NCBI GenBank assembly: GCA_013399305.1 | Contig: VXAI01000015.1 | Location: forward strand, 40,702 to 104,701 | DNA length: 64,000 nucleotides | Origin: Rostratula benghalensis | Lineage: Eukaryota > Chordata > Aves > Charadriiformes > Rostratulidae | Direction: 5' to 3' | Shown here: in pieces, positions 24,701-36,700 of the stretch | How positions within the stretch are numbered: position 1 is the stretch's first letter | How the letters are laid out: every line of letters starts with the position of its first letter | Program-made: the position numbers and the translations under genes | The notes under the pieces: model-generated | The model's database searches: none | Seen by the model: only the letters and a program-made list of their open reading frames with translations | What the model was told of the DNA's origin: nothing

Positions 24701-27700
24701 CACTCGCCATTCCTTCCAAGGTGCATCTCATGTCTTTTCTATATGTAATGGACACAGGCGCAGATGAACGTTGTTCCACTTGAGCACATCCACTCAGCTT
24801 CCCCCTTGCTCAGCTTGGAGGAAAATTTATCACATATATTGCTTGTGAAGAGCTTGAGGGATGGGAGCCAGACGTACAGAATCAGCGAGGGGCAATGGAT
24901 AAGCTTCCTGCCTGCAGTGGGTCTGCCAGCAAACATTAATCTTTGTCAGTGATTTACTTTTTAAACAAATCTGTTTTAAAAGGATATGGAAAGACATCAA
25001 AATAAAACCAAGCTAAAAGAACATTCATTAAATATTCCGTTCATGAAATATACAGCAGCATGATCTAATGCACTGAAATACACAAACCTTCTGGTTAGAT
25101 TCAGCTTATCTTTTGAGGGAAGAAAATCTTCCCATAATAAATTAATCATAATTTAAATTAGTCCACTGTGCATTCCATCAACCTGTACTGCCTTGATTTT
25201 TGTTTCATGCAGTATTTGGTTTGAACAAAGTGTCAGGGAAGAGTTTAGGTGTAGATGTAGAAGCTGGACTGCAGGTTTGTCAGCCAAATTAGCTGTGGTT
25301 CTTTGTAGCCTCGCAGCTTCAGCAACTGTTTTTCCCTGATGAGTCCATGAGTGGTATTGATTTCCAATAACAAGCAGCTATATGGTCTGTATCCAGTAAA
25401 AGATGTCTAGCTAACTTTGGGCTGCCTTTCAATAATCCTCTGACATTCCTCTGACCTTAGAGAGCAACAGCAGTGCCCATGAACTTGAGTAATCCTCCAA
25501 TTTCAATCAAATGCTCTGCTTAGAAATAAAGACAAACAGCTGTCGTAGCTTGTATGGTCAAATGTAGGTTTTTAGTAGTTTTCTACACCAGCATAAGACT
25601 ACAAATTCAATACTACCTATAAATGATGTCATTGGCAATATTCAAATATTTCTTCCACCTATTCCTCCCTTTGCACCTTGCAACCATCTTTGGAGAGAAT
25701 ATACAGCATTGCTTCATCCCACACAGATGAAATACATTCTTTGCTCTTGGAAGGAAACAGGCAATTGTGTAACACTGTGAAGCCTCATGTCACATCGGTT
25801 GAAGGCAGGATGTAGAAAACCACCAGCAGCCCCCCTGCATTCCGCTGAAATGACGCAAAAAGGGTTTAGGTAGTTTGTGACCAGCTGTGTTGAGATATAG
25901 TCAGAGCTCTCATACTGGGATACACAGTTTGATCCCTCTAAAGGTGCTGTCAGATCCTCACTCAAAATAGAAGTGAGGCAGACCTTGGTTTTATGGCGCT
26001 GTGTCTCATGTGACACTGCAGGCTTGCTTTCTAGCATTTGGTTAGCACTGGTTCCCAGCCCCCTGCTCACCTAATCAGCAGCCACACTTCTTGTAGCACC
26101 TCCTTGTGCCAGCCAAATACTGACCCCCCAGTCCCTTTCACTTTGAAAGAGGGAAGCATTAACTGCTCTTTGCGGTAGTCCCAGACAGGCAGAGAGTGAT
26201 TAGCAATTCTCGTATTCCTGAGCAAAGGGAAAGGACCACATAAGGTTTGTTTTAAACAATCTTTGTACTGCTTATACACGGCAAATTGTCACAGCAGCTT
26301 CTGGGCTGTCAAGCTTGTACTTGTCTTTTTGTAGCCTATTGATGATCTTGAAAGCAGAAAATTTCCACAACACATTGTGCTCTGGCCAACACATCTCCTG
26401 TGCAGGGACTTGGAAGCTGGGCCAGTGCAAAATGCGTGGACCAGATCTGCATGGAAGGTGTCAGGAGATGGCACAGTCCCATCTCTTTTCATCTAACGCA
26501 GAATAAAGCCAGCTAATTACAGCCAAAGCTGTTCTAAACAGAAGTTGACAGTCCAGGCTTTGTTACCTTGAGAGGGATGGAAAATATCCTTGGTCTTTTT
26601 AATAACCTTTCTGTTGTTTGTGATTGAATATGATCCAATTGCTCTAATGGAGGAGAATATTATGCACAGCATGAGTCAGCAACACTTTCTTCCTGGAACA
26701 GCTGACAGCAAAAAAAAGTTCCCAAACTCTCTGCAGAAGTATTCCTCCCCCCAGATGAGGATCTGGACTGCATCCACCAATACCTGCTGGTGCCTCCCCT
26801 GGAGATGGACCTGTACTTGTCTGACTGGAATATGGAACCATCCAAGGTTCATTTGAGGTTAGAAGAGACAACTTGGTGTGCAGGAAAAAGTCTTGGGAGC
26901 CTGACATAGAAGAAGAGAGGGAAGCCAGTTGCAGAAGTTTAGAGTGCTGCTGCATGTCCTGAGTGCCTCTGCATGTTCCAGCGGTCAGGAGCTTTTAAAT
27001 GAGGCCCTCAACAGCGCTGGCAACAAGAGGATATTAACAATTCCAAATGCTTAGGCTCATCTGAGGTCATCCAGTAAACAAGATTGGGTTGTTTCTTGTA
27101 AAATACAGATCTATAACCACCAGCTAAAGGGTGGTTGGGAGTGGATTTGAAAGCTACTGATCAATATGTGCACTCTCCACTCTGTGATAGGAAAAAATAG
27201 ACCAAAAATTCTTACCCTGTTAAGATAAATTAAATAAGGTGGTGTAATTTAAATTATTAAAGCCTCAAAGCACACAATGAGCTCTTAGGGAAAACTGTGG
27301 ACTTCAGTAAAAAGATGCTAGGAATGAGTTTTCCCTACTTCACAATGTACTCTCCTCAGAGACTAACCCCCCTACCTACTGACATTGCCCTGTTGCAGGG
27401 TCTGTGTTGTGCTGAGAGCAACCATCTGATACCATGTTCCAGCAAGTGAAAGACCGTGCACTGAAACAGGCCTGGCATCTGAACAGTCTTCCAGTACAAA
27501 TCCATGCTTCCACTCAAAATTTTTGCCAAGCAAAGATACAGACCAATAAGCAATCACAAGTCTTGGATTGACTTCTATTCTTTCTGTTGTGGCTGTTGAA
27601 TATTTGCTGCCACTCGATAAAGTTTCTGGCAGCTACCAAGTGATCAGCTATGGTGGGATCCAACATTTTCCTATGGATAAGCATTTCTGCCAAAGGTGCC

Positions 27701-30700
27701 AGCCTGAAGCACAGCGCTGTTGCTTTTTAAAGAATCCAGGCATATTAAACCACCTAAATCACTCCCTGCCCAATGCCAAGTCACCCAGCCTCCTCCCTGC
27801 TCTGTGCTCAGGTCAGTCAATGTGCCAAGTGCTTCTTTCCCGTGAGCTGGGACCTTGCTCTGTGCCAAAGCGCATCCAGTGACGTCTCTGCTCTTCACCT
27901 TGAACCTGAGGGAAGAGGAAGAGATGTGGGCACCTAGGCAAGACTCACATTTCACAAAGTTCCTCCTGATTTTAAGAAAGTTCACAACAGAGCCCCAGGC
28001 CTTAAAAGAACAGTGTGATTGCCACAAAGAACAGTGTGGGAAAACCAGTATACATGCGTGTGCAGCCCTCCCACACGCACACTGACTACCCCAGATATAG
28101 GCATACCCACAGATCAGCACCTACACACAAATGTTTTTGACACACTTATTCTCAGCATCCTGTTCTCTTACAGCAGCCTCAGTTGGAGGAAGGGAGAAAA
28201 TATGTTCCTTCTAACCTAATCTTCTAATGACCTTTCTGCCAACTCCACTTTCCTGCCTGACTCTTAAGCTGCTCGTGGTGATGATGGGAACAAGATCCCA
28301 ATGTAAGAGAGTGATTTTCCTCCTCAGAGGTCAGCGGAGTCTGTCTGCTAAATTGTGATGTGCTGCCCAATTGCTCTTAAGAGATTCAGGGTAAATAAGG
28401 AGATAAGGTAAATAAATTGTTAACAATTGCATCTCTTGGGCCCCTTGCAGCTCTGCCAGAGTTCTTCCAGAGTCGAAGGACTGTGATTGTGCTGCAGCCT
28501 GGTGCAAGTGGGCTCCCACTGTCTCTTCCCTTCCTGGATTGTGACCTCCCTGGATTGCAGGAGGTCTCAGCCCTCTCCCTCTGCCCTGCACATTTCCTAC
28601 AGCTGCCTGCAACTGCAGGGAAGAAAAGCAGGAGAGCGGGCAAACGCGGCAGCGTGCCGTGGTGGCTGGCTCCACAAGCTCGGGTACAGGCTAGTATTTA
28701 GAAGATGACCATCTCAACTTCTGTGGAGAGGCTTTTAATGCTCTGTAAGGCACACTCAATGCCTGTCTTCCAAAGCTGTCCCATAGCAGTCTGGGGCTGT
28801 GATGGATTCTCCTGGCAGGAGATGCCCAACTCCCTTGCTCCACTCCCTCTCTCTGAGAAGATGCAGGAGACAGGCACTTCTCAATTGCAGGGTGTTCCTG
28901 GCCTCTGTGCTGCCTGTCAAGGGGAGATTCATTAGCAGCAAGGAGGCGATTCTCTTTTCTCTCTGCTCTGGAATTGGAGTCGTTTGTCTCGGGAAGGAGC
29001 CCAGGCGCCTCGCTCGCTGTGTGGCAGCTTCTGCTCAAGGGAGACAAGCACTTCGTCAATAAACAAGGAGCCTGGGGAATGGCTCCAGCTGACAGAGGAC
29101 ATTATTAATGACCAGCACTTTGGCTGTGGGTAGATCAACCTCCTATTAGCTGCTTTAAGAGGGGAAAGAGAAATAGAGCTAAAGATGGCAGCCCTGAGAG
29201 GAGCTGGGAGTTTCAGCATCCTCCTGCAAAGTGCCCTGCTGTGAGGCCCAGGGCTGGTACAGCCGCTAAGGAGTGACTGTGTATTTCCCTAGCGTCAGAG
29301 GTCCTTAAACTGTGACAGCAGGAGACAGGCCCATCTCAGGAACAGTTTAGTTTTCCAGCCCATCATGGGTGGGCTCTGCTATGGAGGCCTTCTAGACCAG
29401 AGCTTTCCTACCTGCTCTGTCCATCTTTAGCCTGTCCTGCGTACAAAGGATGTATTCCAGCATCTGCTACTGCAGCTTCTTGCTTTGGAGGGCCTGTGGA
29501 CTTTTGTGTGGCTCCTTCCCAGGCCATGCAATGAAGAAAGCATTGAGGGGATCTGAGTGGAAGCAGTTTGCTTTTCAGTTTTTGGGAAGTGGTTAGTACA
29601 AGAAAGAGCAAGAAACACCACTTGGCTATACACGTCTGGTTATGACTGGAACTGGAGAAGCTGTTGACTCTTGTGATTGGACTCCTAAACTCATCTCCTC
29701 AGGGGGAAGAAGACTCTAGGCTCTAAAACAACTGTTGTTTCACTGTACAGTTATACTTAATTTACCACAGCTGCATCAGGGTGTAAGCAGAGAAATCCCT
29801 GTGTTGTTGTGACATTGATAGTTCATCCTTCTCTGTTGATAGTTCATCCTTCTCTGTCCTACAGCCCTAGAGCTGCCAGGAGAGTCAGTCCTTGGCTCCT
29901 GCATGAAAAAGCATCTGGTGCAAGTACTCAGCCCATGGGTTAAGTCTTTGTAGAGCCTTTTGTTTGGAACCACACTATGAAAGAAAGTTGTGAAATCTTT
30001 CAGCTGAGCACCTGAGTGTCCAACCAACCTGCTGCGTAGATGGGGTGTAGGATCAGTGTCATCTTGGTCTTTGCAGTTCTTGAATGAGGTAGCTATTCAT
30101 GCCTGGGCTTCTTATCACTGTGGAGCTGCAGCTGTGGTGGCTTCATATCTAAGGGTGCATTCACTACCCTGTTAAGATCCTGTTGCCTGAGTGTCATAGT
30201 GAGATTTTTATGCAATTTACACATTTTTTTTTCAGACTGAATGCTCTTCTGCTCAGCCTGAGATCAGAGGAAAATGTACTGGGGACTCATCCCTTTTCTT
30301 TCAGAGATTATTTGATTACCACAACAGGCCTAAAGTCCAGAGTTCAGAGCTGGCTCTAGGCGTGGGAGCCTCTTACTTATTTCAGGACCTGAGTGCTTGG
30401 AAATGGACTGGATGGATCTAACATTCAAATTCTTTTCTTCACACTATCTAGCCTGGGGCTGTTCAGATTTAGGATTCAGGTGTGAGCCCATCTTTGGCAG
30501 ACTTGTGCAGGTAAACCACCAGTTAATTTCTACTTGCAGAAACCTGAGAAAACTTTACTGCAAGACTGACTCAAGGTCTCTCCCTTGTGGTTAAAAATTA
30601 CTGTCTTGGGGCTGAGAGTGTTTTAGGGTCCCTGCACCACTGCCTTCAGGCTTGCTTCCACTGTGGCAGGAAAAGGAGGAACTTCTAGGTCTGATGGTAT

Positions 30701-33700
30701 TTATAAGGTGAAACAGGTCCCACCCAGATAAATGGTCCATTTCTGTTCCAAAATGAGCTCTGGACTTTGCTCCAAGCCCCTAAGTGGATTGCCTTCTGGC
30801 CAGCCTAGCTCTTTGGTGATTGAAAAGCTGAGAGGAGTTAGAAGAGGGGTGGGTAGGGATGCGATGTTCAGAGGCTGTGTGGACCCAAACTAGCTGGATT
30901 CACTGAACTCATCACTGAAATCACTTCTTGCGGTGCCTCTCTGTTTTAATTCTCCCTGAATCAGCCCTCTCCCATGAGTGAAACAATCTTGCTTGCAGAT
31001 TGAGGGGGGTGGGAGGGATTTGAACATTAATCTGATGTAGATTATACATCCGCCTCCCTCTCTCTCCCCTTCTCACTCTCTCTCTCTCCCTCTCTCTCCC
31101 TCTCTTAATCTGATGTAGATTATACATCCGCCTCCCTCTCTCTCCCCTTCTCACTCTCTCTCTCTCCCTCTCTCTCCCTCTCTTTCTGTCTGTTTCTCTC
31201 CCCTCCCTCTCCTTCCTGCTTCATCTCTTCAAGAAAGTGAACATAAAGTAAAAACACGGAGAGAGAGAGGCAGAGAGAGAAAAAGCTCCCTGAAGAGGGA
31301 AGCCCCAGCAGCCAGTAGCTGTTTGGATTTGCCTGGCGCTGCCTTTCTTGCTTTGCTCCCAAGGAATACCTTTAATGGGATCAATTGCTTCAGTTCCTTT
31401 ATAACCAAGTCCACCGGAAAGGCAGACTCAACATATTATGGGCAACTGTGTGAAGTCTCCACTGAGAAACCTCTCAAAAAAGGTATGTTCCCTGAATCAA
31501 AGTGCATTGTGCGTTTCCAGCCCTGCTTCTTGGGACGGGTGACGTCGTGGGCAGACGGGAAGGGGAGGTGGGAGAAACACAGAGATATGTATCAAGGGTT
31601 CAGCGCACTTCACCTGACTTTTTTTGTAAGAGCTGCTCATGCAAGTGCAGCCATTAGAGCTACGAAGTGTGTAAATAAATGTGTGTGTGTGCATGCACAG
31701 GAGTAGGCTGGTGTCCTGCTCCATGTGTGTGTATGGCTGTCCCATGGGTACCTGCAAGCTTGTGCTTGTCCACATGCAGTGTGCTGGCTCACGTCTTCCA
31801 TGTGGGCATCTTAATGTCTGTCTGTCTGTGTGTGAGTTTGTGTGTGTGTGTGTGTGTGCATGTGGTTCAGCTGAGAGGTATCTGCATGAGTCTAGTCATG
31901 TGTGTCATTTCTGTAGGGATATATGTTCGTGTACATGTGAATGGGGGTGTGTCTGTATGTATTCGTGTGGGTGTGTAAGAATATGCACACCTAACGAGCC
32001 CATATGAAGTGTGTGTGTGTGTCCTTAGCTCCTTATGTCTCTGTGTACACGCACTGAGGTGCATGACCAGGCATGTGTTGGTTGTTGTGAGTGTACGGGG
32101 GGAATTTGTGTGCATCACACACCTATCCCCACTTGTATGGTGCTCTGTGTGTGTACCTGCTAGTGGATGTCCTCACAGAGGTCTGTATGTGGACATGTGA
32201 GTGTTTTTATGTACATCCATCCTTGCATATGTACACATCTACTTTTGTTGGTATGTGTTGGGGTACAGAAGCGTGTTTTCCTCTGTCACCTGTTTGTCCC
32301 TGCCTCTGTTTGCGAGTGAACACACGGGGCTCTGACTGTGTTCATGCATCGTGTCACACGTCAGGGCCCCTGTCTCTATACGCTTGGGCCCAGCTGGACT
32401 TCATCTGTATGTCTGTTAGGCTGCAGCCTGTGGTCTGCTCTGTGCTGAGGCTTTACAGTGATCCCAGGATGAATTAGATTCAGGAATGATTTTGCCATTA
32501 GGGACTAGATTGAAATGGGAATGATGTGCCCCAGAAATATTTCTTGTTTGACTGATGTCAATGTCTTGGAGCACTGTGTACCTGTCAGCCGCATTTGCAC
32601 TTAGCAAATCTAATAACTCAGCAAAATGCTATGCAATTCACTCCTTGTAAATGAAAAAGTTATGCCAAGCATCTGAAGTATTGCAATGAGGAGCTACCTC
32701 TGCGGAGACCTTGCTGACGGTGAAATGCCACTGCCATCAGCATGCTCCACCCAGGAGACTTTGTCACCCGGGAAAGCTCTTCTGGAAGGGAGATTGTGGG
32801 GAGAGGACCTCCCTAACAAGGAGTTTCTTCTGGCCAGAGATTTGCCTTTTCTGAGCAGAAACACAGTTTGCCTGTTGTCTCAGCTGCTGTAAACAAAGCC
32901 AGTAATGGCACAGTGCTGCTGCGGGGGAGCTGGGGTACATGAAGAGGGAATTCATCACCAAGCAGTTAGCCAGTGCTGAGACCAGTCCTTGGGTCAGAGT
33001 GACCTTCAGGGAGGGGCAGAAGTAGTTGAGGTTTACCCAAATGTTGTACATACAAAAACCCAGCTTGGTTGCTTGTAGGTCACCTCCGACTTACAATAAA
33101 AGGCTGCAGCTGTGCTTAACATGATGAAGGCAATTGCAATTAAATTCTGACGTGTGGCCAGGCTGCTTGAATCAAAATGGATTCAAGAATTTATAAGCTC
33201 TGTGTCGTCAGTCTTTTAGGTAATTTATGCTTTCATTCCTAAAAGCTGCTTCAAATAATGCATTTTGTGCCTACTTAGAAGGCTTGAGATGACAGGACTT
33301 TCTTTAAGTTCCAAAGCTGAGTGAGAGAATTTCTCAGACATCACTCCAGCTAGCCTTGAGGCCTTGAGCACTCATCCTGACAGGTCCTGTGGCTCTGCTG
33401 CTCTTGTGATCACAACACACACGATTACATTGGAGACTTTGCAGATCAGTCTTAGCATTGCACAACTTCACTTGTCTGTTTTATGATCCTGGTCTTTTTT
33501 CTCAGGTTTTACCTTGGGCAAACTAATTTTGCTGAAAAGGTAGAGGAGGGGCTATAGACAACGTGTGTGAAACCTGCTCTTGGGTGACAGACTGATCTCT
33601 TGAATACAGGATTTCAACACTCCCAGGCACTGGCTGGCTTGGTCTGGGTCTGGCTGATGCAGGGGTACCTTGCCTGTTTTGGTGACAATGCTCAGGCTTT

Positions 33701-36700
33701 GTCTCCACAACGTGTGTTGTTGACAGCTTCGCATTCCCACTGCCACAGTGTCCCCCCAGTGATCCCAGCAGCCAGCCTGGCTGCTTTTCCCTCTGAGATG
33801 CACTGCAGTCGGGATGAAGAGGCCCCTCTGGGTTTTCCACACTGCAAAGTCCCCCTGGGACACAGGCAGGAAAATGAGGTGAATCCTGTTGCACTTCTGC
33901 TGCACAGAAAGGAAAAGCTTTAGTGTCAAAATCTCTTGCTTTACCACCCTTCACCATCACTATGACCATCTCCAAGTCACCTCAGTCTCCTCCCTCTCCA
34001 CCATCTGCTGGTTTGACACAGCCAAAGGCTGGGCTCTGCCAGGAGGAGGAGTGGTCATTTGCCCAAGGAATGGGAAGGGAAAGCCTGAGGTGCCCAGTCC
34101 TGTCCTTGCATTTTTCTTGTCATGCACACTGCTGTTTCCCCTGGAGCAGGTGACAGATGTTACTTTGCCCTGGACCCATATCACAGCTCCCTTCCCAGCT
34201 CTGCCGGGATGTGGGAATGTGGTGGAGGACACCTCTGGGGATACTTGGAGGAGAAACCTGGGGAGCTGCTGGCAGAAGGATCATGGAATGTCTGCAGTGG
34301 CAGAGCAGGGCAGGGATCCCCTGCTGGAGTCTCACTAAGCCATGCACCTTGTCATCCTGGCACTGTGGCAGGTTGGCTGGTCAGGATCCTGTGTGGCTCT
34401 TGGGAATTGTTTCATCAAACTGGCAATCTCCACCCACACAGGAAGATAATGGGATGAGCATTCTGTGGTACTGTGCTGTGGCTTGGTAATCAACTCTGTT
34501 GACTGGAAGGGTCAGAAAACAAGGATTAGGGGGCTGCGGGGCCTTCGCTCTTGCATGTGGCTTCACAGGACTTAAACACAGAACTGATGAGGGCTATTTT
34601 AAGTGATTCATATTATTTGGTATATTAAACTGAAAAATGTGCCAAGAAATAAAGCTGATAATTTTGAAAATACATTGCAGAGATATCACGAAGCTGTGCA
34701 GTTCAACACAGATGCCTTGACATTTAGCTGAACTAGTAATATGCCATTTGTGGACGGATGCTCATCTTTCAGGTTTTTAAGGACAAGCGTCTTATGTGTC
34801 AGATTTAATCAGAGACCGTCTTTTTCCTCAGCCATGACTGCAACTAAAATGCTTTTCTGCTTCATTATTTTCTTTCTCCATGGCTTGCTTTTTGAGTTGT
34901 TTTTGTTTTGATGCTTGTTATTCACATGACATTATACATGAGCAGATTGGTGTAAGACTGTGTACAAAAATGCAAACTACAAACCATGTGTGCAATATAA
35001 TAGCACATGGCAGACACAGCAAATAGATACAATGGACTTGGACAAGAGTGAATGGGGGGTGTGTGCCTATCTGGGTCATTTTAATCTGAAAAAAGCACCT
35101 CAGGCTTGAAAGAAAGGGTTAATAGAGACAATGACAATTGACAGAGCTTCTCTGATCACCCCTGGGAACACCGGCTGTAAAAGTAGAATCATTCCTGAAG
35201 AAGAATCTGATGTATGATTAATGTTTATTCTATAAAACCAAGGGTCCTGTGGGTTGTGCTGGCTTTTTATAGCTGCATGGGAATATCAGGATAAGAGTTT
35301 TCTTGCAGAGCCAGGGAAATGCATTTCTATAAAAGGAAAGCAGTGCCTCCTTATAAAATCCAGTGCTGGATTCTGTTCTGGAGCCCTATCTTAGCAGGAC
35401 GTGTGCACTTAGGAAAAAGTGCAAATGCAAACAGACAAAAATGTTGTGCCTGTGCCTGATCTCCACTTTGGGACTGTCAGTGATTAGAAGAGGGCAGTGC
35501 AGTAACTGCCTGAGACCCTGAGGATGTAACTAATTAGAAGTGCCATGGGGAGTGCGGGCCTGCAGTTGGCAAAGCCACCTGATGCCGTAAACGGCCTTCT
35601 AATAAAACTGTAAAGCGTGTGATGCTGAAATGTAACACAGAGCCTAATGCAGGGTCTTTGTGCAGGCTGTGCCTGGTCTCCTGGGGATGCCCTGGCCTCA
35701 CGGCTCTGCCAGCAGCTTTGCCCTGGGCACAGGCTGGCACACGTACTGGTAGTCTGGAGCGTGCTGGTCCTGTGCAGAGCATTCAAGGGATCCTTAACTG
35801 TGGGGCTGACAGCGGGAGCGTGGCCCTTTGGGCTGTGTCTGGGTAGATGTGAGCAGTGCTGAGAGTTTGATGTCATTTCAAAGGGAAATTCTCCTGGTTG
35901 GTTCTACTTCTGTCAGCTTTTGAAAGCGAACTCCTGGACTTACTGCTTCTGTGTAAATCCTAATAGACCAGTGGGGGGGACGCAGTGTGGACCAGATGAA
36001 GGAAATTTAGCAATAATGTCTCTGCGAGGCGGTTCAGCAAAAATTCCGAGGAATGGCTGGGCGAGACGGGGAGGTAACATCCTCTGTTGTGTTGTTTGCT
36101 TGCTGCTGGTTGGCTGGGAAGATCCGCCATGAGGAGAAGACGTGCTATAAGGCTGTCCAGACGAGCGAAGAGGGGCCGTCGTCTTGCGAGTACCAGGGTC
36201 CACTCATGGTGCTGGCCCAGAACTGCGCCGTCATGCACAACCTGCTGGGGCCAGCATGCATCTTCCTGAGGAAGGGCTTCGCAGAAAACAGGCAGCCTGT
36301 ACGTAAGTTACAACCAGCCGGGCAAGACACCCACAAAGCCGCGTGGATGCGAGCCGGGGATGCGGAGCTGCCCTCGTGCTCCGTTTGTGTGGAGCTCTGT
36401 AGCCCCCAGCCCTGGGTCTCGAGCATCCCGGCTCCAGCTCCAAGTGCAAATACAGTCATAGGCAAATGTCTAACCCAAAGGATGTGCAGAGATATCCCCA
36501 TGCCTAAACACCAACAAAGGAGGATTCTAAAAATGCAGCTATGGAAGATAGATTTAAGCCTACACTCAAGTAGTCAGAATCATACGGACTCAGGAAGAGT
36601 CCAGTGTTCAAAGGTGTTATTCCAGCAAGACATCAACATCTCATTCCCAGAGGCTCAGATTAGCATCTGAGGCCTACATAGCCACTTAAGTGCAAATCAG

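Larger units (their letters stand above)
18737..31437 (+). other. CABP1: CABP1 first long intron
   Basis: Intron between the two alternative first exons. The caldendrin frame stays open for another 138 codons into it, to 19,153, because of GC-rich composition. Further contents are the tandem-repeat field at 20.9-22.7 kb, a candidate exon at 23.4 kb, a CpG island at 24.1-24.4 kb, and a CT-rich duplicated tract at the end. From about 24.9 to 30.9 kb I see only unremarkable non-coding DNA. Confidence 0.8.
31483..36121 (+). other. CABP1: CABP1 intron between S/L first exon and L cassette exon
   Basis: A CRE-like site is at 31,540 and a GT-rich low-complexity stretch runs from 31.68 to about 32.26 kb. 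The rest shows no exon, recognisable transposon or RNA gene. Confidence 0.8.

Noticed and set aside
30921..31362. Arg/Glu-repeat minus-strand frames
   Set aside because: Translations of the duplicated CT microsatellite.
31398..31404. TTTATAA as the TATA box of the S/L CABP1 promoter
   Set aside because: Only 34 bp before the start codon, leaving almost no 5' UTR; a start further upstream near the CT tract is more likely.
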